From assembly GCA_027924585.1 (NCBI GenBank), contig BSBM01000822.1, positions 186,001-250,000 on the forward strand: a stretch of 64,000 bases of DNA. Reading direction: 5' to 3'. Positions 11,456 to 22,265 of the stretch are shown here, piece by piece. How positions within the stretch are numbered: position 1 is the stretch's first letter; every line of letters begins with the position of its first letter. Position numbers and translations under genes: made by a program. This DNA comes from Larix kaempferi (taxonomy: Eukaryota; Streptophyta; Pinopsida; Pinales; Pinaceae). The notes under the pieces are model-generated. The model had not been told where the DNA came from and ran no database searches. It was given only the letters and a program-made list of their open reading frames with translations.

Positions 11456-12667
11456 ATGGCAACGATGATAGCAGAGTTACAATCGCAGTTACGAGCGGTT
11501 TCGGCTCAACTAGAACAGTGCAAGGCAACCAATAATAGTCTAGTGTTCGAAAATGCCAAGCAGACACTAAAGATTATTAACTCAGAATTGAATATTCAAT
11601 TTTTGGAAGATAGTAAAGAAAGACTCATAGAAAGGTTAGTAGATAAAGATGAGAAAATATCACGTTTGGAAAGTATCATTCAAAAACTTGAAGACCAGAT
11701 AAAAAACCCAAACAAAGTCTAAGGATATCCGTATGGAAATAGTGTCGACTTAGAAGAGGAAATTAGTTGTCTAAACAAATTCGTCATGGACAAGGACGAC
11801 GAATTAGCGCAAATACATGAAAAGATAGAAAATCAAGAAACAGATTTATGCCATCGTCAACAGCAAAAAGAAAAACTCCAGCAGCAGTATGATGATAGTA
11901 AGAAGGCACATAAGTTGGAACTAACAAAAGTCAACAATGTGTTATCAAGCAATACCGAAGAGATTTTTCGTCTACGAAATCATAACAAAACATTGCTTAC
12001 AAAGATTAAAAAAATGAAAAACAACAGTAAGAGGGAACAGTCCGGTGAAAACCTCGAAGGAAGAATACTGGAAAAGCAAGAAGAAAACCAATGTCTAAAT
12101 AATCGTAATCAGGAACTAGAGAATCAAATCAAGAAGTTAGAAATTGAAAAAAAGTCGCAAGATGAAAGAATCGAAAAGATTTAGAATCAGAACAATCTAT
12201 TGGAGAACCAAGAAGCACAAATCCAGGAAAATGCATCCAAAAATCAAATCGAGGAAATGAAAACAATCCTCACCGCAGTTCAAAAGAAAGAAAAACAAAC
12301 AACACATACGCCTTACAGACATCCCAATTATAATCGTCGTTTTGACCAACGACAGGGTCAAAATGAGCACTCACAGAAGAATTATGTCGATAGGCGAAAA
12401 GATCGACATACTAAGCAACAATTGAAACGACCAGTCCCACAAAATGATCTTAGAGCTCCGATAAAATTAGATCTGGAATGGACCACAATAGATACGATGC
12501 GACAATTCTCCCGGGGAATCCGTAACTCATATCGTCTTATTTCATCAAGTGTCGCAGAGGATCAAGAGATGACAGTTCAAGCAAAATCAGAGATTGCTTT
12601 CAATGAAGCTTTGAGGATAAAGCTTCCCTTAAGGGGAAGGCAATGTAACAATAAAATAATAAATTAA
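11456..12667 (+). pseudogene. Coiled-coil gag-like protein of the non-autonomous element, two stops
   Basis: Three open stretches (11456-11722, 11786-12184, 12200-12667) share one frame, so this was a single protein of about 400 residues now cut by stop codons at 11720 and 12182. The N-terminal 290 or so residues are heptad-rich coiled coil (glutamate, lysine, glutamine and leucine at regular spacing). The C-terminal part is basic and arginine-rich around 12330-12440 (HPNYNRRFDQRQGQ, DRRKDRHTKQQLKR) and could bind nucleic acid. No CCHC zinc knuckle is present. The start is the ATG at 11456, and the frame ends inside the 3' LTR. A structural gag-like role is inferred from position. I do not recognise the family. 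Confidence 0.75.
12631..12643 (+). other. Polypurine tract
   Basis: AAGGGGAAGGCAA abuts the 3' LTR and would prime second-strand synthesis. Confidence 0.8.
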
Positions 12668-12882
12668 TATTAATATTAATTTATTATTAATTAAAGACTA
12701 TTTAAGTCAATAGTCATGCCCTTTTACGAAAAGGTGCATGACGGGCTTATATAAAGCCCAAACCTATGTAACTATTCATCATCTACCAAATATTACATCT
12801 TTTACTTTACTACAAGTCATTTATGGCTTTCTTACGTTACTTGTACTGGTTATTTACTTAGTAAGGGACTCTTGTTCCTTCA
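12644..12882 (+). repeat. 3' LTR of the 2.47-kb element
   Basis: 239 bp. It matches the 5' LTR except for about 8 substitutions and an extra ATTAAT near its start. TATATAAA is at 12748-12755. Confidence 0.9.
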
Positions 12883-12887
12883 GTCAT

Positions 12888-13921
12888 TCATATTATAAAT
12901 CTATTTTTCTAAAGCATTGGTCAAGATTATATGCTTTATGTGTTGAATGATTTTCACATCTTAAGATTATATGTTGTTGTTTCAATTATAAATTATATCT
13001 GCAGTATTTTGTTTCTCTTATCTAAAAACTCCTAAACAACTTACCCAATCACAAACTTAAAGCTTAAACAACCTTAGTAACTCATAGGGACTACCCCCCT
13101 TGGCTTCGTTAGGAGTTATGCCTAAATGGAGGAGTTGAGTGTTGAGTGACAATATCTCAACTCGAAACTTGCCCCAAAGAAACGCACCTAAGCAGCTTGA
13201 AAATTTCGACTGCGATAACTCCCGGGTGCGTGTTCCGACGACAACATCCCACATGTACCATACCTTTAAAGATAGGTGTTGTTTTGAGGAAAAAAGGCAT
13301 AAAAGTTTTATTTTCATCACGAAAAAAAAACATTAAACTTTTATCGCTAAACATATAATTGCTATCTCATCACACAATGATTATACTCTCAAATTAAAAT
13401 TCTTTTATTTCTCTTACTCACTATCCTACTTTATAAGAGTCTTCAACCACATCTATAAGAGCATGATATTCTTATTACTAAAGTCCACTTATGGTCCGAT
13501 GCGAGGAGTTTACTTTAGATTAATCTCTTAGGGAAAAATAGGAATTACATATACCAATTTCACCATGCAAGGATTTATCTAATAACATAGAAGCATCTTC
13601 ATACTTTATTATTAGCAAGTTACAACTCTTTTCACCATCTAATCGTCTATATGGTGGTTGTCCTAGAAATGTGCACGCATCTCAATATGGTGTAACCTTA
13701 CTAGATCATTTTTATACCATACAACATACTAGTGACTACCCCCTAACTTGTACATACCTTGGTTTAGTCTAAGATAACTATTCGGCTTCACCTACACAAA
13801 TCTTTCACGTGGTTTCTTTGTTTAAGCATAACACATTCGTTTATTCTTTGTATACCTCATAAGCCAACTTGTAATAGCATACCATCATAATTTATACTAC
13901 CATCTCTATCATTATACCATA
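12888..13921. other. Non-coding DNA
   Basis: A GC-richer patch at 13085-13260 gives overlapping short frames on both strands. None stands out and I recognise nothing. Confidence 0.4.
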
Positions 13922-14250
13922 ACACCATCATACTCTAGTGAAATCAAGTAACAAGGAAGTCACATGTACAATATGAACTCCGACGACCAACACAATCGAT
14001 ATAACACAACATTATCTCTTTCTAGTGAATCAAGAAAGTCACTTGTACAATATGAACTCCGATAATCAATACAATCAGTATAACATAATCACATTCTAAT
14101 AAAAACACATAACAAGGGACCACATATACAATATGAACTCCGATGATCAATACAATCAATATACCACAACATAATCACATTCTACTGAAATCATGTAACA
14201 AGAAAATCACATGCATAACATGAACTCCGATGATCAATATAGTCAAATAT
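13922..14250. repeat. Minisatellite, four copies of a 79-88 bp unit
   Basis: The marker ATGAACTCCGAYRAYCAAYA recurs four times, with its surrounding ACAATATGAACTCC beginning near 13968, 14047 and 14128 and a variant near 14216. Between markers are variants of CTAGTGAAATCAAGTAACAAG. It is not coding. Confidence 0.85.
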
Positions 14251-14521
14251 ACAATATATTATTGATTTTTTTATTAACTATAAAATATTTAAGAAATACT
14301 TATCTAGATAAAAATAGTTATGTGAGTGAGGACTTGATTGTGACTTTCCTCCCAACCAAATTGACTCTCTATCCGATATATGTTTCTATCACCAAGAGGC
14401 CACCCCCGAACTGGCAAGAATCCACTAGGGTAAACTATAAAAAACTTCTTACTCTCATATTTCCTTTTACAAGACAAAACTCATATTAATATCTCATCAC
14501 AATTGATGAAGGTTATGCTCC

Positions 14522-14562
14522 TACATTAAATGTATTCATAATACATTAAATGTATTCATAAT
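14522..14562. repeat. Two tandem copies of a 20-bp unit
   Basis: ACATTAAATGTATTCATAAT occurs twice head to tail. Confidence 0.85.
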
Positions 14563-14612
14563 AAAGGTGGCATTCTTATTGCTTTAACTTATATATATAA
14601 GTATGTATAAAT

Positions 14613-14880
14613 ATTAAGAGTTGTATCTTTTCTAAATGTAATTCCCTCGTTACATAGCTGTATAATCTATATTAATTATACCAAAGAGTTTTATCTTTTC
14701 TGAATGTAATTTCATTGTATAAACTATATTCATTATAACTAAGAGCTTTATCTTTCCTGAATGTCATTTTCTACCTCACATACCTGTATAATTTATATTA
14801 ATTATACCTAAGAGCTTTATCTTTTCTGCATGTAATTTCCACTTTACATATCTGTATAATCTATAGTAATTATACCTAGA
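14613..14880. repeat. Minisatellite, four copies of a unit of about 55-72 bp
   Basis: AAGAGYTTTATCTTTTCTGAATGT-like starts occur near 14613, 14684, 14740 and 14811. Each is followed by a variant of TACCTGTATAATCTATATTAATTATACC. The second copy has an internal deletion. Confidence 0.85.
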
Positions 14881-16036
14881 ATTCACCTATCAGACACAAA
14901 ATAAATCCGAACTACCTTACAACAGAACTATACAAGTGGAGGTATCCCTTATCCAAAACAAGAGTTTTACAAACCATCAACCCTCAAGTTCATAGATCGA
15001 TTCCTAATTCTGTCCACCAATATATTCCAAAAAATCGTGCTCTTACAGAGAGGTTTGGCGACTGAAATAACTATATCAAGTTAAGGTTATGCAAATAGCG
15101 TTTCTACAAAAAGGTACGGTGTACCAAAGGCAAACGCAGGTGAAAAGACAGTGTTCGAAGACATATTTCTTAGAGTATTATAACTCTGTCAACAAGTGTA
15201 ATTAGATCGCAGTTGGTATAGTATTTCAACCGCAATCGGCAGTTGGGCTAAGATCTTATTCTGCAGCATACGATTCCTCCCAAAAATTCCTTCGGAGAAA
15301 AAAAGAAATTTCAAGGCTCATAAACCTATAAAAGGATCATTCCAGTTTTACTATAAGCATAAATATATACCCTTTCCAATATTCAAAATTCAATTCATCT
15401 ATGAAAATAAAATTCAATGCAAACAGGAATGATATTTTATTAATTTGTCCATTAAAATTGAAGCTAAGCTGTACAAGTTGAAGTATTCAAGTCATATTAA
15501 GCGAAATGCACGTAAGTAGTTACCACCCAAACTAGCTTTGCTTTTTTTTCTTTTCTTTTTTTTTACATGAAATGGATTTGAATAAATAAAATTTAATTCT
15601 CAACCAATAAACCAACCAATAAATCTTTTCTTGAGAAGTATTTTCCCAAGCACTCTCAATAATCTTCTCATAAATAATATAGCACAACATCCTATATCAA
15701 AACTTTTATAAAGAAATTCATTAATGTGAAGATTACAAGGTCATCCTCATCCATTTCTTCCAAATGACAAAAATCCATGTAGTGATTTAACAATCTGGAA
15801 AAGGAAGCTATCAAGCTCTTTAAAATATTCTAATAAATAATATGTTTAAGAGTCCTACCACAAACATTTATGGTACATACACGCAAGAGTTATAAAATAG
15901 AGCTACTCTATTAAGTGCACCACTACAGTTTAAGGCTAGTAATATGGATAAAATTTGTGCATCTTTTACTTGTTGTGAAAACAAGTACAAGGAATGGCAA
16001 AAAGAACGTGGAATGGAAGGCCCAAGTTTTCTAGGA
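14881..16036. other. Non-coding DNA
   Basis: Short frames only. The minus-strand frame 15868-16095 overlaps a tandem repeat and is not convincing. Confidence 0.4.
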
Positions 16037-16160
16037 TCTGCCAAACTCAGTATGAAACATATATTGGTAAACATAAGGAAATGAATATGTATCACGGTGA
16101 AAATCTGCCAAACTCATTATGAAACATATATTGGTAAACACAAGGAAATGAATATATATC
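16037..16160. repeat. Tandem duplication, 67-bp unit
   Basis: TCTGCCAAACTCAKTATGAA, then ACATATATTGGTAAACA, begins at 16037 and again at 16104. It lies just outside the MITE. Confidence 0.85.
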
Positions 16161-16198
16161 ATTCAAGTACTCATTCATCTGAAACTAGTAGATAAATG

Positions 16199-16930
16199 CA
16201 TAGTAGGAAAATACGGCCGTATTGGCAGTTGTTGTACGGAAATTCGGACCAAGTTAAAAATACGGCGAACATTTGAGATGATATGGTTTGGTCAAGTCGA
16301 CTATTTATTTACCCAATTTTGAACGAACTGAATTGGAATCGAATTCATATTGATACAATAAAATATAAAACTCCAAAGCATGGCCGTTTAATAACAAGAT
16401 TTATTTAAGAAAAAACTTTAATTTTTTTTTTTAATTTAGTGTTAGTATATGTTATACTGTTAGACTTTTATATCATTTGACTTATTTCTATTACATGTAG
16501 TTTTTTATTTAAGTTTTATTTGATTATATGTAGTTTTTTTATTTAAGTTTTATTTGATTATATGTAGTTTTTTTATTTAAGTTTTATTTTATATGATTGT
16601 TATTTTAATTTTACATTTTAGTATTTATTATTTATCAAAAAGTAAATTTATGTAGTTTTTTTGTTTTTATTTTTATAAGTCATTTATATAAAAATAGATT
16701 TGTGTAGTTTTAAGTTTTATTTTTAAAGTTTTTAATGAAAAATGAATGAGATGTTAAAATTTGGAATGATTATGTACAATTTTTTTTATTTTTAAATTAA
16801 AATTGCATGTTTTTTGTATTTAGAAGATGTCTACTCTCGTATTTTAGTCGTACTTGATTTTTTTATTAAGTATTTTTTCCGTATTGTATCCGAATCGTAT
16901 TCGAATCCGTACTTGAATCTTGCTACTATG
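16199..16930. mobile_element. hAT-like MITE, 732 bp
   Basis: The element starts CATAGTAGGAAAAT, and its other end read inward starts CATAGTAGCAAGAT. That is a 14-bp terminal inverted repeat with two mismatches. It is flanked by a perfect 8-bp direct repeat, GATAAATG (16191-16198 and 16931-16938). An 8-bp TSD with terminal repeats of C-A-N-N-G form is the hAT pattern. Both subterminal regions are rich in TACGG/CCGTA motifs, as expected of transposase-binding repeats. No transposase is encoded. The interior holds three copies of ATGTAGTTTTTTTATTTAAG at 16495, 16527 and 16562. Confidence 0.85.
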
Positions 16931-16938
16931 GATAAATG

Positions 16939-17706
16939 TATATGACCAAATACTAACTTTAAAGATTAACCATATAAGTAATACCATACCAGACAACGTG
17001 CCCAACATTATATTGTCGAGCTTAATTGATTGCATTTTACATTAATTTTTGTAAAGGACTTTTTATGGGACTCACTAAATTTTCTTCTTGGAATGGCCTG
17101 GAGCTATATCAGCTCTAGGTACAGACAACAATCAACTGGGAAACATACCCTGAATAAATTTGTTGCTAAAATGGATCTGGCATGGTTATGTATTACTAGA
17201 CCGATGGTGCAGTGATACATCTGCGTACAGCAGGAGAAGTGAACACATCTTAGCAGTGATCGCTTTTGTTTCGTTGCAGGGTGTGTGCAGATTTGTGTTG
17301 AGCGATAGGTGCTTGGGCTAACCTATGCTAGCCCACGTCAACATTTTGGCGCTAGAATGCAACACATGACAATGATATGTAACTGGAATTATAGATTGGA
17401 GAGAATGAATACGTTTTTTTGTGAACCTCGTAATTTTGTGAAGTATGATGCTTTTCGGTATCATAAACTAGTGCTATAAAGTCTAATGCAAAAGCCAAAA
17501 AATGAATACCACTAAGCTATAAACAAGAAGACAAATGCAATTTCAAAAAGAGAATTTTGATAAAGGGAAAACCACCAATTGTCAAATTGACCATCCATCC
17601 AGCTATGCCAGGAAATCCCCCAATGATCTAAAAGCTATGCTGACCTTGTAAACCTAAAAAATTTATCAGATGCATTTTTTTATATAAAGTGAATCTTAAT
17701 TTATGA
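16939..17706. other. Non-coding DNA
   Basis: Nothing recognised. A small hairpin, TGGGCTA and TAGCCCA with an 8-base loop, lies at 17314-17335. Confidence 0.4.
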
Positions 17707-17958
17707 GGGTTCGGAGCAGAATGAGTCCACCGGGTTCGAGAAATCGCATTTCTATTTAGGTAACTGGATAAAATCGCTTAGCGTAGCCGAAGCAGTTGAA
17801 GGTGATTACTTTTCTAATTGGGCACATGGTAGCAGGAACGAAGTGGCAGTACTGATGATGATAATCAAGTTCATGCAGTTCAAACCTTCATATCTCATTT
17901 CTCTGAACTATGATTTTTATGTGTTAAGCATTTATCGTGTTTTTCAGGATTTAGTATA
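17707..17958 (+). pseudogene. Exon-like open stretch without a start codon
   Basis: One plus-strand frame stays open from about 17707 to the TAA at 17956, and its middle reads like a real protein (EKSHFYLGNWIKSLSVAEAV, then DYFSNWAHGSRNEVAV). It has no ATG near its start but does have an acceptor-like GGAGCAG before AATGAG (about 17715-17722). It could be a relic host exon. I do not recognise the family, and no neighbouring exon is visible. Confidence 0.25.
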
Positions 17959-18228
17959 ATAAGTAGTTTGGACTAATTGTTTGAGGACATTCTTGTAAGG
18001 TCTTGCATCGATAAAATATGGCATAATTTTCTTCATCATTTTGACATAGAGAACTACCATATATGCCTTGCGCTCTATAGCCAACCACTTTGGAAAACAC
18101 TAGAGGAATCCTCATCCTCGAATTTCTAGTGAATCATAAATTCATCACAAATGGCAGTCGCAAGATACAAAACAATGAAAGAAATAGCAAATGGATTGAC
18201 CATACCACTACCATAGATTCAGGGTTTA

Positions 18229-18780
18229 TGGAAAATTCCAACCTCACGCAACGACCAAGGGTTTATGGTGGCCATAACGCTTTCCCAACCTCACTCGGTG
18301 GATAGCTCGATGGACCTCACCGTGAAAAATGCAGATAGTGGGTTGTGTGTTTAATAGTATCCTCTGCCAACCTCGGACAAAAATAAGCTACGACGACTTG
18401 CACAGGTGAATCTGACGCGGAAATTACAACCTCACGCAGCGACCAAGGGTTTACGACGGTCATAACCCTGTGCCAACCTCCCTCAGTGGATAGCCCGATG
18501 CACCTCACCGTGGAAAAAAAAATGCAGACAGTGAATTGCGTGTTTAATGATATCCTCTGCCAACCTCAGACATAAATAAGTGAACAAATCGATGCACCAA
18601 GGTTTTACGGCGGCCTGCACAGGTGAATCCGACCCAAAAATTCCAACCTCACGCAGCAGACTTCAGAGAGAATTAAGAGAAACAATGCACTAAGAGTTTA
18701 ACCCTCTTCCAACCTCGCGCGGTGCATAGCCCCATGCACCTCACCTGCTTACACCGAACATACAATAACCTCACCTTAAC
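18229..18780. repeat. GC-richer tandem array, about three copies of a 187-218 bp unit
   Basis: The marker ACCTCACGCARCGACCAAGG occurs at 18241 and 18428, with a broken version at 18646. Other shared blocks are CCTCACCGTGRAAAAA, GTGTTTAATRRTATCCTCTG and GGTGGATAGCYCGATG. The copies differ by many substitutions and small indels, so the array is old. It is not coding: the frame at 18090-18305 is not kept between copies. Confidence 0.8.
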
Positions 18781-19245
18781 CCTATGTTGAAAATATCGCT
18801 TATATTAATAGCTCTATGGAGCTGACATCAGCCCGCAGCCCCCTCCTGGAAGCAAGAATCGAGGATGACATCAATACCCTGCCACCAATAGGTTTTTTGA
18901 AAAATATTATTTTTAAAATTTCAAGAAAATATTAAACACTTTCAACTATTGTTTTTATATAGTGTGGGGGAAATTTATAGGTTTAGGAGCTAAAATAATA
19001 GGAGTTGACGAAACATACATGATCCCCTTCGGGGACATAATAAAGAGAGACATACCTTGATCTAGAGGAAGAGGAAGGTTAGGTAGCCTTAGAGGTAGGT
19101 CACAAGTATGTATTTGCTTTTGGGTGTAAATTATCAAATGAGATTTCGATTTTTATCATTCAAACGACACAATATGAGATCGAAAGTAAGAATTAGTTGC
19201 GCCTTCCACATGGTTTTTGGTTTAGGAAGCAATGGGAGAAGCAAT
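18781..19245. other. Non-coding DNA
   Basis: No gene seen. A small hairpin, ATCCCCTTCGGGGA, lies near 19021-19035. Confidence 0.4.
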
Positions 19246-19680
19246 TGTTCGACAAAACAAGGTACTTCCACATAGGTGGAACACCTTAAGTAATTGTTCA
19301 CACAAACATATCAAATATTGACATACCAATCTATTACATGGTTAAACCCCTCAAAGAGGGAAACAATCCACGACCTTAGAGAATGCGACCACTTGAGGCA
19401 ATATATTAATGCAAAAGCAAAATGTTCTACATATGCCTTTCTCACAATTGATCATCAACATATATTCCTCCATGCTCTTTAAATAGAGGTCCTAGACCAT
19501 TTGGGTGTTAATCCACAAATTGATATAGTTGTTAATATCGAGGAGAAGATGAACAACTTGACATATCGTGTTCGTCAGGTTACATAAGTAGTAATGCATA
19601 CTAAAGAAACACACTTTATTGAAAGACACATTAGAACAAGTTAGTCTTAACTAACTCCTAAGTGTCTAAGTATCATAACA
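19246..19680 (-). repeat. 3' LTR of the copia element
   Basis: 435 bp, TG at the left end and AACA at the right end on the plus strand. It aligns along its length with 37689-38137 at roughly three-quarters identity by eye. Shared blocks include CTTGAGGCAATATATTAATG and CCATGCTCTTTAAATAGAG. Immediately right of it, CTCCCCTTAAGGAG is the polypurine tract read on the minus strand. Confidence 0.8.
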
Positions 19681-19689
19681 TCTCCCCTT

Positions 19690-19935
19690 AAGGAGAAATT
19701 GGGATGACATTGAAGGATTTACAAGCCGAAGTGACAAATTTGGAACCAAGACTGAAAAACATAACTTGTAGTAGACTTCCGATTATCAAGGTCACTAGTG
19801 CAATTAGAGTCAATGAAACTAACCAACAAAGTGGACCCCCTTGAGTTGTAATGTATTCCAAATTGAATTGTAGCCCAGATATATTGAAGTATCTTTTTTA
19901 TTGCTTTATAATGGATTTCAAGGGGTGTTTGCATA
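19690..19935 (-). pseudogene. copia RNase H, N-terminal part
   Basis: The minus-strand frame begins MQTPLEIHYKAIKKILQYIW and continues with DSNCTSDLDNRKSTTSYVF, matching the copia RT/RNase H junction (family form: DSDWAGDxDDRKSTSGYxF). The RNase H is cut short by frame breaks before the polypurine tract. Confidence 0.8.
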
Positions 19936-20830
19936 TACCAAGCAACAAGACCAACAACTATTAGGATGGGTAGGACTCAAATACAAAAGGATACCAACTA
20001 GACGAGGATACAAAGTGGCATCTAATTTGGGTGTACTACAAGTGGTAGCAAGGTTGATTACAGTCTCAAACAAAAATGGGGCTAGTTTACAATCTTCCAT
20101 GTGAAAGCGATGAAGAAGGTCACATGCATACTTAGATTGAGAAATGAAAATTCCTTGGTTCACAAGACTTGGAGGCCAAGAAAATATTGCAAATGTCATA
20201 AGTTTGTCATTTCAAATTTATTCTTTAGGTTGGATTTCACATGGATTAAAAGTTTAGGGTCACTGCTTGTGAGAACAAAGTCCTCAACCGAAAGGACAAG
20301 TATTTTGAGATAGTTGCCTACTTTGTTGGCATAAACATTGGGGTTAGAATGATATCTAGAAAAAATGGTGTCAAGAAGTAATCTACCCATTTTAGTGTAC
20401 CAAGTCTGAGGAGATTGCTTAAGGTGACAAACAAGGTTGGATTGCTTTGAACATAGGTAGGACGTTGTTCCATGTAATTTTTCTTGCAAATCTCCATGCA
20501 AGAAGGTATATTTGACCTTCCATTTATATGAAGTGGAAAGGTCAATGCAATTCGAATGGAATTCATTCAAGCCCCTTGAAGACAAAGGTCATTATAGTCA
20601 ATCCCTTCAATTGGAGAAAATCCTTTGGCAAATAATTGGGTTTTATGTCTTTCAACACTTCCATTTGATGCATAGTTAGTTCCATGTACCTATTTGCATC
20701 GGACAATTTTTCTTCTTTTTGGAAGAGGTACAAGATCCCAAGTATCGTTCGTCATTAAAAAACAATATTCTTCATTCATTGTTATGTCCCAATTTGGATA
20801 GGTAGAAGATTCTAGACATCTATTTAGATC
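19918..20830 (-). pseudogene. copia reverse transcriptase, degenerate
   Basis: Minus-strand pieces carry TFLHGDLQEKLHG, KQSPQTWYTKMGRLLLDT, SDPKLLIHVKSNLKNKFEM and GIFISQSKYACDLLHRFHME, in copia RT order. The catalytic YVDD box of the family is replaced by SVED within VLSVEDFVLTSSDP. Several stops and shifts separate the pieces, so it is inactive. Confidence 0.85.
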
Positions 20831-22010
20831 GCGACTCTTTGAAATTTGAGCCAAAATAAATGAGACTTGCTGAAACTGTGAACATCTATGACGTTAGTTT
20901 GTAGAATCATCAATAACATCACCAATTGTTTCTCATGTTGTATAGACCCATTAAGGAAGTGGTGGTGTTGGTGCAAGTTCATGTTCAATGGACCCAACTG
21001 GAGGAAGGTGACCAAGCAGAGGTGGATATTCATCCTTGTTGTCATCATTTGAAGAAGAAACCATATTAGGATCAATAGTAGAAAAGTTGAGAATATAAGA
21101 TGGCACAATTGTCGAAGATGGCACAAGCTTCAAATTAGGTTTGCAGGTTGAGATATTTTGATCAAACTTAACATTTCTCCTAATAATAATTTCAATGGAA
21201 TGAGGTTGAAAAAGTATATAAATTTTAATATCTTTAGGACCCCCCAAAAATGCATTTATTACTTTTAGGCAATATTGACTTCATTTTCTCATTAAGAATG
21301 TGAGCCCATGCTTCACTAGAAACATGCAAAAATGACTTACATCTTGTTTAATTTTACTCCATGCTCATTTCAGTGTTATATATTTTAAGGCCTTTGTGGG
21401 AGTGCAATTAACTATATAACTGGAAAAATTAATGGCTTCCATACAATTTCCCATTTCATTAAATGTGCGATTCTTTATCTAAACAACACCATTTTGTTCA
21501 TATGTACGTGGAACAATATGTGGCATTTGAATGCCCTATGCAATGTAGTATGTTGTAAATTTTTTGTTAACATATTAATATCCATTATTTGTTTTTAACT
21601 TTTGAAGTTGATGTCCAAATTGTATTTTTATAAGGGCCTTGTAGGCAAAAAATATGTCAAAAATTTCACTCTTAAGTTTTAAGAAATAAACCCAAGTGCA
21701 TTTGGAGAAGTCATCATTGAAGGTTTAAAAGTAATTTAACCTAGAGAAAGAATCAGACCATACAAATCACTATGAACAAATTGAAATGGGGTTGAGGCAT
21801 GACAAGAGGCACATTGGTCAAAATATTCTTGATGATGTTTGTTGAGAACACAAGTGGGACAAACACAATTTTTGTCAGAAACAAGAGGAAGACTAGTCAC
21901 CATATTCTTATTACATAGTGGTTGTAATGAGCGGCAGTTTAGATGACCAAATCACTCATGCCTAAGTTTACTCAAGTCATTTCTATGGACAATAAAAATT
22001 GATAAAAAAT
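20831..22010 (-). pseudogene. copia integrase, degenerate
   Basis: Read on the minus strand, the GAG-pre-integrase part is visible near 21840-21970 (RHEWFGHLNCRSLQPLCNKN, CPTCVLNKHHQEYFD, FQFVHSDLYG). The C-terminal part lies near 21130-21250 (YILFQPHSIEIIIRRNVKFD). The core between them is broken by stops. Copia integrase normally inserts the element's DNA into the genome. This copy cannot. Confidence 0.8.
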
Positions 22011-22265
22011 ATGATGATCCAAAATTGTTAAATCTATACAACTTAGTAATATCATCAACAATTCCAATTGCTAGGACATGCTTACGATATTTGAATTCTT
22101 TATTACAACTTGGTGAAGTGAAAACTCTACCGTTTTAATTTCATTTCAATAAGTGATTTAAAATTGATAGAATATTATATGAAAGAATTTGGATCACAAT
22201 AAATCATTGAAATGACCATCATTTAGCTAAATTGCTCTAGACTTGCAACATTAAGAGATCTACCA

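Larger units (their letters stand above)
10415..12882 (+). mobile_element. Non-autonomous LTR retrotransposon, gag-like ORF only, 2.47 kb
   Basis: Two direct repeats (10415-10647 and 12644-12882) start TGTAAC and end CA. A methionyl-tRNA primer-binding site follows the first and a purine tract precedes the second. Flanking 5-mers GTCTT (10410-10414) and GTCAT (12883-12887) look like a TSD with one change. The interior codes only for a coiled-coil protein, with no protease, RT, RNase H or integrase. This is the layout of non-autonomous LTR elements of the TR-GAG or LARD kind, which must borrow enzymes from a partner. The LTRs differ by about 8 substitutions and one 6-bp indel by my count, so the insertion is moderately old. 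Confidence 0.88.

Noticed and set aside
13922-14880. CRISPR-like array
   Set aside because: Whole units are similar, with no constant repeat and unique spacers, and the context is a plant nuclear genome.
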